A stretch of 64,000 nt of DNA from contig NC_091971.1 in the NCBI RefSeq assembly GCF_036711975.1, positions 10,299,501 through 10,363,500 on the forward strand, written 5' to 3'. Source of the DNA: Onthophagus taurus. Its lineage: Eukaryota > Arthropoda > Insecta > Coleoptera > Scarabaeidae. Position numbers and translations under genes: made by a program. Under the pieces are notes generated by a model, which saw nothing but the letters and a program-made list of their open reading frames with translations, searched no databases and was not told where the DNA came from. Positions 36,744 to 48,334 of this stretch are shown one piece after another. The first letter of the stretch is position 1, and every line of letters starts with the position of its first letter.

Positions 36744-39390
36744 TTACTTCTTAGCGGGAGCGGCCTTCTTCTTCGTCGCCGTCTTCTTGGGTTTACCCTG
36801 TTTGGCCTTCATTATCAACTCTCTTCGCCTTTTTTGAAGTGCAGCCGACTTGATAACTACGTTATCCGGACTCAAAGTGATACCCCGTTTTTTCGCAACT
36901 GCTTCTTGTCTAGCAAACTTCCTTTTTTGTTCAGACAAAATTGCTTGTCTCTTCAATACAGCAGCATATGGATTCAAACGTAACATTGCCCTAGCGTTGG
37001 TGAGAGGATTGAGACGACGCACAGCGCGAACAATCTTCTTTCTAAAAATTTAAATAAAAAAGATAAGTAATTTTAAGACAAAACAATTTCTATAAAAATT
37101 AAGTTGGAGTTTTAAACGAATCAGAATTTGGTTTTAACAACACAGTTATTTCAGAACCCAATGCTCTGAATAAAAAGGTTTCATCACTTAACAATATAAA
37201 TGAAAATATTTGATTAAAAAATTACGAAATACGTACTGTGGTGCACGAAGTACACTCTTAATTTCTTCAGCTTTCAACAAACGAGATAAATCAGTGTTGG
37301 CCATTTTGGGTTGGGGCAAATTGTAACCTTTCTTTTCAACAGAAGAGTTTTTCCAAGTTCCAAACAATTTGTCCAAACGTTGGAAAGCAGATTCGGTCCA
37401 GATTATAAAACGACCTACGTGACCGCCAGGGGCCAATTTAAGCAAATTCAATTTTTCAACGCTAATTAAATCAATTCCAGGGATGTTACGGAAAGCGCGA
37501 CGAAGACCTTGGTCTTTATGGTAAACAATGAGGGGGCCTTTACGTTGGATACGTCTCCTATTACGCATTTTACCCTTTCCAGCGCGGAATCTTTGCGATT
37601 TATAAACCTATAATTAAAAAAAATATATTTTTTGCTGTTTAAAATAAAATGAGGGTTAAAATGATGTTTTATTATTCTTCAGTAGTTTTGATTTATAAAA
37701 TCATTAAAACTCATAAACACGGACCAAAACTAATTCATCATTTAACTTAACCTCATTTTTCTTATTTTTGGACCTTAAATTACCTTTTGGATATCTGCCC
37801 AGGCTTTAACACGTCTCAAAAAGATAACCGCTTGTTTGGTCTTAGTTAATTCTTGAACTTTATCAGAAACAACGAGGGGCAACTCTGGAATCTGATCAAT
37901 AACATGTCCTTTGCTCATTACAAGGGCTGGGACTCCGCTGGCTGCTACAGCCGAAGCGAGGGCATAACGACGTTGGTTGATATTAACACGTCTATGCCAG
38001 CGACGCCATGGTTTCGTTGGGGCGAACATTCGTCCACCACGACACATATTACCGAAAGCACCCTGACCGGAGCGATGGGTACCTCCACCACGGACACGCG
38101 GAATACGGGCGACAGCGCGACCAGTACCCCATGATTCAGCAGAAGTTTGATGACCTAAAAGAGTTTGTTTTAATACAAATTGATTTATGGATTAGAATTA
38201 AGAAAATATAAATTGAATTAATCAGAATTTGTATTTAACAACATGGTGTGTTCAGAACCCAATGCTCTGAATAAAAAGGGTAACATCACTTAAATCTTGT
38301 AATTCCTATTTTGACAGCTGACAATTAAAACATAACCTTAAAATTCAAAATGTCAAATTTAAGAACATCAATAAAGTAAAAATGTTAATAATATCAATAA
38401 ATAAATAAAAATATAATAAAAACAACATGGTATGTTTCTCTGAATGAAAAAATATACTATTCTATAATTTTTTTTGAGATTCTCCTCTTAATAAGTGACA
38501 ATTAAAACATAACCTCAAAATTTGAAATGTCACATTTCAGAACATCAATAAAGTAAAAATGTTAATAATATCAATAAATAAATAGAAATATAATAAAACC
38601 AACATGGTATGTTTCTCTGAATAAAAAAATATACTATTCGATAATTTTTTTTGAGATTTTCCTTTTAATAAATGACAATTACAACATAACCTCAAAATTT
38701 GAAATGTCAAATTTAAGAACAACAATAAAATAAAAATATAATCAATAAATAAATAAGGATATAATAAAAAACACTAAAAATAAATTTTATTCAACATCTT
38801 TATAATTTTACTAATATTATTTAAAGATTTTTGTGTTTTTTACCTGCTTTATCACTGACACAATATGCTTGGCGATGATTGAAGGAAATTTGTTCGTGAA
38901 CGAAATTCACGACATCAGGCCTAATTGGGGCCTTGAAGACGGCCGGCAAACGAACAGACTTGCCTTTAACCTCTTCAGACTTTTCGCTGTAGATACTAAC
39001 CAAAGGGCGTGCCGTTGATAACGACTATAAAAATAATAAAAAAAATCTTTTAGTCCCCATCCAAAAAGAGTTAACTCAAAGTATTGTTTAAGAATAAGTA
39101 ATCAGTGCTTTTGTAGGGTGAAGTCATTAAAACTCATAAACACGGACCAAAAGCTGTACCTCATCATTTATAACTCAACTAATCTTAAAAAAGGATGTAA
39201 AAATTAAATAAAATTGAAGAAAACCTTTTATCTCACAACATGGATGAAAATATGGTTAGAACACACGTGGCCGGTGTATTTTTTGATTTATTTGGCAATA
39301 ATTAGGGAATATGTTTTAATTTTTTATTGTCCCCGTGTTGGCTGAAACTTATTTAAATAAAATAAACAGTATTTGAAATAAACTTACCAT
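36744..39390 (-). CDS. RpL4: Ribosomal protein L4 (uL4), five coding exons
   Basis: Coding exons are 39390-39388 (only the ATG), 39024-38844, 38154-37784, 37607-37237 and 37041-36744. They close in frame to 407 residues. uL4 is a large-subunit protein whose internal loop lines the nascent-chain tunnel. That loop is visible as [20 protein letters not shown] and [20 protein letters not shown] Lys-rich C-terminal tail ([14 protein letters not shown]) is typical of animals. Splicing directly after the initiator ATG is common in ribosomal protein genes. A pyrimidine run CTTCCTTTTG near 39465-39456 may be the 5' TOP start. Each intron holds a box C/D snoRNA candidate. Confidence 0.97.
37117..37191 (-). 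ncRNA. Box C/D snoRNA in RpL4 intron 4 (28S guide)
   Basis: On the gene strand: box C GTGATGA (37187-37181), box D CTGA (37124-37121) and internal D' CTGA (37154-37151). The guide before D' (TTCAGAGCATTGGG) is complementary, with one G-U pair, to the conserved 28S segment CCCAGTGCTCTGAA (recalled from memory). A related copy lies in intron 2. It probably directs 2'-O-methylation of 28S rRNA. Confidence 0.72.
37675..37746 (-). ncRNA. U18: U18-like box C/D snoRNA in RpL4 intron 3
   Basis: Box C ATGATGA (37741-37735) and box D CTGA (37682-37679) bracket the guide TTTTGGTCCGTGTTTATGA. Vertebrate U18 carries the same guide core (TTGGTCCGTGTTT before its D' box), pairs with 28S AAACACGGACCAA and also resides in RPL4 introns. 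The D' box reads ATGA rather than CTGA. Confidence 0.85.
38218..38293 (-). ncRNA. Box C/D snoRNA in RpL4 intron 2 (paralogue of the intron 4 copy)
   Basis: Box C GTGATGT (38289-38283, one change from consensus), D' CTGA (38255-38252) and box D CTGA (38225-38222). It shares the guide TTCAGAGCATTGGGTT and the segment GTTGTTAAA with the intron 4 snoRNA, so the two are recent duplicates. Confidence 0.68.
38300..38770. repeat. Tandem ~180-bp repeat inside RpL4 intron 2
   Basis: About 2.5 head-to-tail units share GACAATTAAAACATAACCT, CATCAATAAAGTAAAAATG and CAACATGGTATGTTTCTCTG. The last string matches the snoRNA just upstream (ACATGGTGTGTTC, CTCTGAATAAAAA) with its guide region removed. The repeats therefore look like amplified snoRNA-region debris that lost the guide. 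Confidence 0.7.
39098..39172 (-). ncRNA. U18: U18-like box C/D snoRNA in RpL4 intron 1
   Basis: Box C ATGATGA (39167-39161), guide TTTTGGTCCGTGTTTATGA and box D CTGA (39105-39102). Guide and D' box are identical to the intron 3 copy, while the rest has diverged, which suggests selection on the guide. Confidence 0.85.
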
Positions 39391-40066
39391 CTTGTCGATC
39401 ACTTAAAACTATTTTCTGTCAAGACACACATCAAGCGAACACAAAGTCCGCCATACAAAAGGAAGTTTCTCGTAGGCGATTCGCTACATCTCCGATGGTG
39501 GCGCTACCATCTTCCGGTTCATTCGAAATTTCACTTTATTAAAATAATTAATTAAAGATTTAATTTTAAAAATAATTACTAATTGATTTTAAATCATTTA
39601 TAACAACAAATTAATCATAAATTTAGGAAAAATAAAAATGTTTTATTGCAAATAATAACATTACTTATTTCACCAATAGATGGCGCGTTTCATTAATCGT
39701 TTATCACATAAAATTAATTAATCGTGAAATATTTAATTATTATATATAACATTTAAGTATTATTAAATGTTGTGTTATTTAGTAATAATTAAATTGACGA
39801 AGAATAAAAACGATATTTAAAAAAATTTGTATTAAGGTTAGTGCAGCAATTAATCGTTAGATGGCGCATTTTAAAATTTATTTAAATTTGAAATATTAAT
39901 ATTATTACAATAATTAATTACTATTTCATATATCATTTAACCACGTGGTGTAACTACTTTGTAACAATTCGCAAAACTTGTTAATTATTAAAATCTAACA
40001 ACCTGTATATGTGTACTATGCAGAAACTATCCATTAAAACTTTGTTAGCAACTCAAACGTGTAATT
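39391..40066. other. RpL4 promoter region and AT-rich spacer
   Basis: The first 100 bp (to about 39490) hold the likely RpL4 transcription start and GC-richer promoter. Beyond this the DNA is AT-rich up to the 3' end of the receptor gene. Nothing else is supported. Confidence 0.5.
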
Positions 40067-41563
40067 TTACAAATTAACCCTTCTCAACACCATGTAATAC
40101 GAAGCGGACGCCCTTAAAATCTGTAAAAATTTTAAAAATCCCTCTTTCCCTTTTGAATTAGATTTTAAATTTCATTCCAACGTACATTTACGTAAGTTTC
40201 CAACGTTAAATAAACGAATTTCCCTGCTGATAATTTTAAAGGACGTTGTGCTCTTTGTATCATTAAAACCAAATATTTTTGTGTTTCGACGTCGGTCACT
40301 ATCCAATCAGAAGTGTACGCTGAATTAGCTACATCTAAACTTTCGACTCTTACTTCGTTTCCATTCCAACAATACATAAATAACTGAAATAGCATTAAAG
40401 CTAAGTAACAAACCATGCTGAAGAATTTCGCTGAGGTTACTTCATACTAAAAAATTTTAGGATCAATTTATTTCATAAAAAAATCTAAATCCAATTTACT
40501 AATGATAATTGAAATAGTTGGAAACACATTAATAATAAACTTCCTAAAAATTGAGCCAACATTAAATAATGGAATTCATTTTCGACGTTATCTGAAAGAG
40601 AAATTATGTCTTGGTGATGTTGGATACATTCACTAACATATTTTCGAGCAAGTTTTTGTGCTTTTGGTGGTAATTTTTCAATTTCAACATCATTTTGTGT
40701 TTTATAACTCGAATTATTCTAAAAACATTGAAACAAAGAACTAAATTAACTGTAATAATTTAATAAATACCTTTAATTTAGCTCTTTCCACATAATGTTG
40801 TAAACTATTCTTTAAAATTAATAATTGAGCTTTTAAATGTATCATAAAACTAGCGATTAAAGAATCACAAGTAAAAACCAACAATCCATACAGCCCACAA
40901 CTAATTATTTGGTAAGAAAAACCAACTTCGTAAAATGGGCTTTTATTAGTATCGAAAGGAAACCAAGTAGTGTAAGGCATAACTTGAACGTGTGTTAATA
41001 ATGTTTGATTTAATTTCTCATCGAAAATTTCATTGAAATAACCTTTATTAAAACCGGCGTAAAATCCTCTATTTGCCACAATCATAATAACGAGAGAATG
41101 AAAAACATATGTTTGCCAATTAGAAATGTTTATCGCATTCTTTATTATTTCAAATTCCAACTTTCCGCCTCTTTCGTAATTCGGTAAAAAGTAACCTTTT
41201 TCTAATATTTCGCAGTAATATTTAATACTACCTCTGTGTACTAAAATTACTATCGTTTTACATAAACCTAAAATAAAATAATAAATTACAAAAACAAATT
41301 TAAACAAAAATTTTACCGGTGAAATGAGTGACCAAATAACAAAAATTGAAAGTCATATTATCCAAATCGCCCCAATTAACAATTAAATCCATCGCTTCCG
41401 TTATAATGTAGATATAAACGATGATCGTTAAAAAAATTGTTGAGTAAATGTTATAAAGTTTCTTTGAGAATTCGTTTTTGAAGTCGCCAATGTGGACACC
41501 GAGTAATTTTAAAACAAAGAGATGTAATTTGAAGTAATTTCTCGGGGGTTTTAATGAATCCAT
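40067..41563 (-). CDS. Odorant receptor (7tm_6 family), gene A
   Basis: Exons 41563-41317, 41267-40771, 40718-40500, 40446-40192 and 40120-40067 join in phase to 423 residues with consensus splice sites. Insect odorant receptors are seven-helix ligand-gated channels that pair with Orco in olfactory neuron dendrites. Supporting features: length, alternating hydrophobic segments, an EKGYFLPNYERGG segment after helix 2, the YCWNGNEVR motif near helix 6 and a typical C-terminus (QRAQRPLKLSAGKF, then ILRASASYYMVLRRVN). I start at MDSLKPP; an in-frame Met ten codons upstream is less likely. Exon 1 is 247 nt, exactly as in the two other intact receptors here. A TATTTAAG box lies about 55 bp before the ATG. 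Confidence 0.93.
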
Positions 41564-41982
41564 TTTGTACGAATGGATATAAGAAAATGACAAGAAATTG
41601 CCATGAGTAAAGAGTAAGGGTGCTTAAATAGTAAGGTAAAGCAGAGGAAGGTATGTAATTATTGGTCTTTTAAAGCGTTGTGTAAAGTGTAAAGAGTATT
41701 TAAAGGAGGTTTAAAAGTTGTTAGGAGTTCTTTTAAAAGTTTTGTTTTGAGTTTTATTGAAAGAAATTATACGGTCTGGAAAATTAGATGTTTAACAAAT
41801 TAGTTGGTCTATACTCGACTTTTTCCCTTACTTATGATTATTTTAGATGATTCTTGATTATTTGGTTTTATTAAGTACTTATATTATCAAGATAGATATG
41901 TCGATTATTAATATAAATGAGGATTTCAAGTAATTTTGGTAATAAAGATCTGGAATTTTGAGTTAATGCACTCAAAAATAAG

Positions 41983-42054
41983 TCCCAGATAGTATAGTGG
42001 TCAGTATCCCCGCCTGTCACGCGGGAGACCGGGGTTCGATTCCCCGTCTGGGAG
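41983..42054 (+). tRNA. tRNA-Asp (GTC), copy 1
   Basis: The 72-nt cloverleaf closes: acceptor TCCCAGA/TCTGGGA, anticodon stem CCCGC/GCGGG around CTGTCAC (anticodon GTC at 42016-42018), T arm CGGGG-TTCGATT-CCCCG. No intron. A T-run follows for polymerase III termination. It differs from the other two copies at one D-loop base (C). Confidence 0.97.
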
Positions 42055-42950
42055 ATTTTTTTGTAACGTTGAAACAATTATAAGAAAATCAAAATTTTTG
42101 AAAGTAATAATAATAAGAAATATAACACAATTTTAGGAGTTTATCATCCTAAAGGAGTTTTATAGGCAGAAAAGACATCGCGCGGTTTCTGCCCATTTCC
42201 AGTAAATAACATCATCTTTTGTATGTCACGTAATTAAAAGCGCAAGTAGGATTAAAGTTAGAATCATAAATATCCATATAGCGTCTTACCGAAATTGTAG
42301 TCTTGGATCAAAAAGGTAAACTTCAAAACCGTGACCTCTGAGATCAGCTCATTTCCAAAACAGGCATTCCCATTATTCTTCAATTGTAGTCACATATTTG
42401 GACTCAACTTTTTATTGAAATATATCCAAACTTGAAAAATGTCTAAAATATGAGATTTATTTGAAATATTTCAAAGACAACTTTATCTATAAATTAAGCA
42501 GGCAAAAGTTAAATGTAAAAATCAAATCTAATGAAATACCAAAAAGGGTAGCAATGGCGAAACTACTGATGCATAAAAGAAAGGTCAAAAAGTTTTATAA
42601 CAAAATTGCAGATATAACAGTAATCTTTACAGAGAGATAACGTGATGACTATCGTGTTTGATTATATACAGAACTTGTCTTTTATGCCAGTGCTGGAAAT
42701 ATTTTATCTTAAAAAATGATGGTATTATGTTTCCAGTATTTATGATGTAGGCCGTGGAAACTTCACCTTCTATACATGAGATCCCACAAGTTATAACTTA
42801 CCATGCTACAACAAAATAGATCATACTAGACTTTCCAAGTATGACAAGTTAAGTTTATAACCAGAAATGTTTTGTTATTATTTCAACGTTCTTTCATTAA
42901 GAAGTTTCACAATAACTTTGTCAAGGTTGATTGGTAAAGGAACATTCCAT
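42055..42950. other. Spacer after tRNA-Asp copy 1, no gene
   Basis: AT-rich DNA with many stops in all frames. Its relation to the retroelement remnants that follow is unclear. Confidence 0.4.
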
Positions 42951-43039
42951 GACTTTCAAAAATTCATAACTAATTAATGCGTTCGTGTATCAATTTGAAA
43001 TTTTGAGAAAAAGTTGTTTTCATTGAGGTATATAATAAT

Positions 43040-44250
43040 GGCTAATGGTAATACAGCTATACTTCTAAATATTTATTTCCATATTTTTTTTAATTTTTGA
43101 GTCTAGCTCTAACCATGGGCATTGAAAGCCAGAAGACTAAAGGTGACTACAATAAAATGTAGAGGAAGAAGTAAAAAAATGAGTATTAATTTTGTCTGTA
43201 AGTCTGTGAAGTGATGTTAGAATTCTCTGAATCGACAACCTAGCATGCACAACCTACTCAGTCATTGCTTAGTCGTTATGGACTTTTCTCACACTAATTC
43301 TTAAGCTACTGCTAAAAAATGTAGTTTCCTGCTATCTGTTGGAATTCTTCCCAAAACTTTTGTATAGAATGTAATTGTTTGTCAGATTAATAGTTTAAGA
43401 CTATAAAGTAGCACTAAAATCACCTTTTCAAATCTCCCAGGAGAACCGATAACAGCTCTTGCGTTTTGTTTAGCCTTTTATCTCTGCCACCGCTTTATCC
43501 ATGTTATATCGATTGTATCTTTTATTTTCACTACATTTATGCGTCATCAGCATCTTGTCATCTATAATAGTTACACTAACTCCGAAAAGAAAACTTGATT
43601 AAATTACTTATCCTTTCCTTTTAGTCTGTATCTTATAAACTCATTACCTTCACACAGCTTAAGAGTTATTCGACGTGATATTGGATTTGTTGTTGCCGTT
43701 GTCGCTCATTGTCGGCTCAATTATCAAATCTCAATCAATTGCCATTTCAACGTCTTCCTCGGTATACTGGTTTCCAGTCTATACTCCTGGATCTTTTCAA
43801 CATTTCGATATCTAAATATACATATGTATTTATTGACAACCTGAAACATTAAGACTATCTGCTCAAAAATAAGTTTCAGATAGTATAAAATACTATATTT
43901 TACCCTATACTTCGCTTTAGCTTGTATACGGGCCAGAGCGATAGGAATAGTAGAAAATGGAGCACGTGAATTGGGCCTGGAGCTGAATTATAAGAAATGT
44001 GGTCCGCTTGATGTATGAATGAAAACTCAAGAGCAGCTCGATGAAGATTATAGACCACAAATTCGTAAAGCATACAAGTATTTGGGTATCCACCAGATAG
44101 AAAGAGACTCGCAAAATAACTACGGACTACTAACATCAAAAATTATAGAAAAAGCAGCACAAATAATGAACTCAGGCCTAAACGCATCCCAAAAGATAAA
44201 ATTGTTCAACACAGTGGTGGTAGCCGCTCCATTTTCTACTATTCCTATCT
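43040..44250. mobile_element. Retroelement remnants of the tRNA-Asp unit, copy 1
   Basis: 43040-43850 is largely duplicated at 48945-49660 (for example GAGTCTAGCTCTAACCATGG). From 43930 the plus strand reads RIVENGARELGLELNYKKCG, then KAYKYLGIHQIERDSQ and SGLNASQKIKLFNTVV. This resembles the thumb of an R2/Dong-type LINE reverse transcriptase, truncated. Just before it, 43874-43887 copies the first 14 bases of tRNA-Asp. Confidence 0.55.
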
Positions 44251-44251
44251 A

Positions 44252-45472
44252 CAGTATGTCCCCGGATCGAGTTACAAAGAGGAAAAAAATTTTTGTTACT
44301 GATTTTTCAAACTTATCTCAACATAAATAATGCGTCGGATATGTTCAAACCACTAAATCGCACGAACTTTATATTCTAACTATAGAAGTTAACTAATTAT
44401 TCCCATTTCTATGTAAAAATTATATAGAAACCAATAAAATAAAATAAAAGTTACAACTTATGTTAGTGAAAAATATACGGACAAATCAAATTAAAATATG
44501 GCTAATTGAATCAAATATTTCAAATGTAAATTTATGTAAAAACACACTATGTAAGTAATAAATATTATTTATTTGTAAGTGAACAAATCCTCATTCAAAC
44601 AAATTCCCTCCCAATTCGGCACACATTTGAAGACGAGTTCTAAATTCTTTATAAGAAGTACGAATTTCCGCCAGTGGTAGAGATTCTATCGCTTTAATTA
44701 TTCTTAGTTTTAATAGTTCTGCATCATCTTGTAATGGTTCACTGTAAACAATTTGTTTCAATCGTCCCCAAAAATAAAAATCCATAATTGTAAGATCACG
44801 ACTACGTGCTGGCCATCAAATAGGACCATTTCGTTCAATCCATTTTTGACGAAATTGTAATTTTAACCATTTGGCACAATGTGTGAATGGTAAGCTGGGC
44901 AACTGTCTTGCTGAAAGTACATTGACCGTATAAAATTTAAGGGTAATTGGATTTACATCGCTCCAATAACGACAATGCTGGGAAGAAACAATGTCATTTG
45001 TTGAAAAGCTATCTGAAAAGCAGCGTCTTCCTCGTTTAGTCTCTTTGTCTGCCTTTTTATGGATAATACAGAACCCGTTTCCAAAATTTTTTTCATTTTG
45101 TGTCCGGATATTTTTGTTGGAATTTTTGTATAACTACACGAAACCATGATTCCCTAGTACCATAGCACAGTACTAAATAAATTCTCTCTTTCACGGTTAA
45201 CATCGCATGACAAGACTTAATCTCACCAACATAAGTTGTAACTTTTATGGTTTCTATGGTTACATATCATAAATTGAACTTGAAAAATTTTCAATTTAGA
45301 AAAATTTTTACATAAAAATTTGAATAATTAGTTCACTTTTATAGTTAGAGTATAAAATTCATGCGATTTAGTAGTTTGAACATATCCGATGCATTATTTA
45401 TGCTGAGATAAGTTCGAAAAATCAGTAACAAAAATTTTTTTTCTCTTTGTAACTCGATCCGGGGACATACTG
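44252..45472 (-). mobile_element. Tc1/mariner-like transposon with internally deleted transposase
   Basis: TA at 44250-44251 and 45473-45474 flanks inverted ends CAGTATGTCCCCGGATCGAG with arms of about 160 bp. The minus strand encodes a decayed transposase from about 45203 to 44591: MLTVKERIYLVLCYGTRESW (N-terminal helix-turn-helix region), MYFQQDSCPAYH (second catalytic Asp) and LTIMDFYFWGRLKQIVYSEP (third catalytic region). The segment with the first catalytic Asp is missing and there are frameshifts and stops. At 1,221 bp it is a non-autonomous relic, inserted in the LINE remnant. Confidence 0.85.
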
Positions 45473-45699
45473 TATATATAGGATAGATATATCTATATCT
45501 CGTATACAAGCCAGAGCGAAGTATAGTGGTCTATACTCCACTTTTTAACTATAATTATTTTAGATGTTTCTTGGTCATTTGATTCTATTAAGTACTTATA
45601 TTATCAAGATAGCTATGTCGATTATTAATACAAATGAGGATTTCAAGTATTTTTGGTAATAAAGATCTGGAATTTTGAGTTAATGCACTCAAAAATAAG

Positions 45700-45771
45700 T
45701 CCCAGATAGTATAGTGGTGAGTATCCCCGCCTGTCACGCGGGAGACCGGGGTTCGATTCCCCGTCTGGGAG
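45700..45771 (+). tRNA. tRNA-Asp (GTC), copy 2
   Basis: Identical to copy 1 except G at the variable D-loop position. Anticodon GTC at 45733-45735. The 5' flank back to about 45528 is highly similar to that of copy 1, and the 3' flank to that of copy 3. Confidence 0.97.
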
Positions 45772-46219
45772 AATTTTTTTACATTTTAAAATTTAAGATA
45801 TAATTAAATTATTATTTTTAATTGATTGATTAATTAATCTTGTTAGTTACAGCCTAAATGTTTGATATAATCATGATTAACACGTTAACGACCAGTCCTA
45901 AATTTTGTAAATTTACGTCTGGACCGGAGTAGTTTTTTGTTGAATGCTAGCACAAGGAAGTACAATAATATTTTTTCTTTGGACAATAACTTGTTTGGAA
46001 AGAGTTTTCAATAAAAAAAACATGTGCACCAAATTGGTACACGCAGTCTGATTAAAAAGAAATATATGTTAAGTTTACCATAGACCATGTGTACCATAGT
46101 GGGTCTCGACCAAAATCATTTATTCTACATTTTAGTTAAAAATAAAACAACATATTCCATTATGAATGTAAAATAACATTTTCAGTATACAAAAAAATAT
46201 AAATACGTAACATTATTAT

Positions 46220-48007
46220 TTAATTAACGAACGAAGTATGGCGCTCAAAAAAACAACTTACACACATATACGTCGCATTTTCAGAGCATGCACGGCAAAA
46301 AGAATAAACTTTTTTGGCATTTTTCATCGCCGAATGACGCCCTTCTCTTTCTGAGTACTTTTTATAGCAAGCTGAACACCTGCCCCGAGTTTTTTTATTT
46401 TCTATAGAGTGTTGCACTTGATTTTCAGTTTTGGGTTGGTTTTCCACAGCCAATAAGGCACAAACGATATTTTCGCGAAATTCTGTGATACTCATGTTCT
46501 TTCCAGTTACTTCTTTGAACACGACCATGGCATTAACTAGAACAGTGTTTGTCAATAGTTCAACTACAATTTTCCGGTACCATTTGATCCCTCGGCGTAC
46601 TGGAGAACTATAGGAAGCTTTTTGATCTGAAATATCAATAAAGCCTTTAGCTGTATTATATTCCACTATGGTTGATGGTTTTAGAACAGAGCCTCTTTTC
46701 GTTGGAACTTCAACCATTTCTGGGACAGCTCTCGTTGTCAGAAATAGAACATCGCGCTTATCTTTCCATTTTGCTACTACAACTTTTGTGTTGCTTTGTT
46801 GCATCTTTATTTCGCCCTTTTTCAATTTGGCACTTGTGACTGCCTTCGGATTAAGTTTTCGGTTTTGACGCAAAGTACCAACCAAATGTGTTTGGTTATC
46901 ATTCAGTTCATGTGCTAGACCAACACTTGTATAGAAGTTGTCAGTATAAAGGGTTCTTCCCGTATTGAGAAGAGGTTCCATCAGTTCCATGACTACTCTT
47001 GTAGCCAATGGCTTATCAGAGGTTTTTATACCACCACCACCGCCATATATTTTAACTGAATAAGTATAGCCTCCATCAACACAAAGTTTAAAAAGTTTGA
47101 CACCGTACTTGTGTCTTTTGCCTGGAATGTACTGGAGGAAGCTTAACCTGCCCCGAAATGGAACCATTGTCTCATCGATGCATATCTTGTCCTTTGGATT
47201 GCAAAGATGTTGAAATTTTCTATTTAACATCTGTACAAGTGGAGAAATCTTATATAATCTGTCACCTGATGGGCAATTTTCATTATCAGAAATGTGTAGG
47301 AAATGTAACAATGCCTCAAATCGATTTCTACTCATGCGACCCAACTTTGCAACTTCGCTTTTATAAAGGACCTTTTTACTCCAATAATCTCGAAGCGTAG
47401 GTTTTTGATCAAGTCCCATCCAAATAATAATGCCAAAAAAACGCATAAGTTCATGTGCATCTGTATCATACCACTTAGACACAATGGAGTGTTCACTGAC
47501 TGTCTCTTCACATATACCATTTAGTATCTGTTGTTCGGCGTATCTGTTTGTTTCCGTAACTAGTAAATCTTGAACTTCTTTGTCGAAAAATAAGAGGAAA
47601 AAATCAACAGGGTTTTGGTGATTGATTTTTTCTTGTCGAAATCCGGGTCTTCCAGAATATACAAATTTATTGAGTTTATCAGATACACAAACTTCACTCC
47701 ACACTACATAATTACTTCTTGGAGCAACAACAGAATCGTCACTTGAATCTTTTCCAGGTGAATTAGGCCTATTACTAGGCCCAGGTGTAGGTTCTATTTT
47801 TCTTTTTTTACTTGGCAAAATAATGTCATTACTAGTTGTACTAGACTCAGAGTTCGAACCTTCGTCTACTTTGAATGTGCGGTCTGCATCTGAATCATCG
47901 TATGTGCTTTCGATTTCACTACATTCAAAGTCGCTCTCTTCCAATATTCGTCGAAGTTCTTCATCAGATAGTTCTTTGCGCGTCATATTTCTATTATACA
48001 GATACAC
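46220..48007 (-). CDS. piggyBac-family transposase
   Basis: This 595-residue, single-exon frame is typical of piggyBac transposases. An acidic N-terminus (about 1-100) precedes the DDD catalytic core, with the expected contexts IDETMVPFRGR, TLYTDNFYTSVG and KGFIDISDQKASYSS carrying the three Asp residues. A C-terminal cysteine-rich domain (CSACYKKYSEREGRHS, then CRACSENATYMCVSC) is the zinc-binding cross-brace that recognises the ends. No stop or frameshift interrupts it. Translation could also begin at the Met at 47986 (MTRKELSDEE). With intact ends and TTAA copies, the element could be active or recently so. Confidence 0.95.
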   Translation of the reverse strand: MYLYNRNMTRKELSDEELRRILEESDFECSEIESTYDDSDADRTFKVDEGSNSESSTTSNDIILPSKKRKIEPTPGPSNRPNSPGKDSSDDSVVAPRSNYVVWSEVCVSDKLNKFVYSGRPGFRQEKINHQNPVDFFLLFFDKEVQDLLVTETNRYAEQQILNGICEETVSEHSIVSKWYDTDAHELMRFFGIIIWMGLDQKPTLRDYWSKKVLYKSEVAKLGRMSRNRFEALLHFLHISDNENCPSGDRLYKISPLVQMLNRKFQHLCNPKDKICIDETMVPFRGRLSFLQYIPGKRHKYGVKLFKLCVDGGYTYSVKIYGGGGGIKTSDKPLATRVVMELMEPLLNTGRTLYTDNFYTSVGLAHELNDNQTHLVGTLRQNRKLNPKAVTSAKLKKGEIKMQQSNTKVVVAKWKDKRDVLFLTTRAVPEMVEVPTKRGSVLKPSTIVEYNTAKGFIDISDQKASYSSPVRRGIKWYRKIVVELLTNTVLVNAMVVFKEVTGKNMSITEFRENIVCALLAVENQPKTENQVQHSIENKKTRGRCSACYKKYSEREGRHSAMKNAKKVYSFCRACSENATYMCVSCFFERHTSFVN

Positions 48008-48238
48008 ACAACCAAAACACTTAATAAATCACATATAATCACTATAGAAGAAAGCAGTACAGTAGCCTACAACAACAATAAAATGAATTCTAACCTAAAA
48101 TTTGACGTTTGTTGTTGACGGCACATTTGCAGATTTGACTGCATTTGACGTTAAAAATTCAATGACCAATTCAATAATATTCCATTCTTATAAAATTATA
48201 TTAAACTTATTAAATTAACAATAATGACTTTTTATAGT

Positions 48239-48334
48239 TTTTTTCAAATAAAACAGGCTTCAACACTATTTTTTATCCTCTAAAAGCATAAGGAGGATAA
48301 AAAATAGTGTTGAATCCTGTTTTATTTGAAAAAA
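48239..48334. repeat. Long hairpin inside the piggyBac element
   Basis: 48239-48280 and 48293-48334 are inverted copies with one mismatch, separated by a 12-bp loop. The arms include CAAATAAAACAGG and CACTATTTTTTATCCTC. They lie in the 5' untranslated part between the transposase start and the right terminus. Confidence 0.85.
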
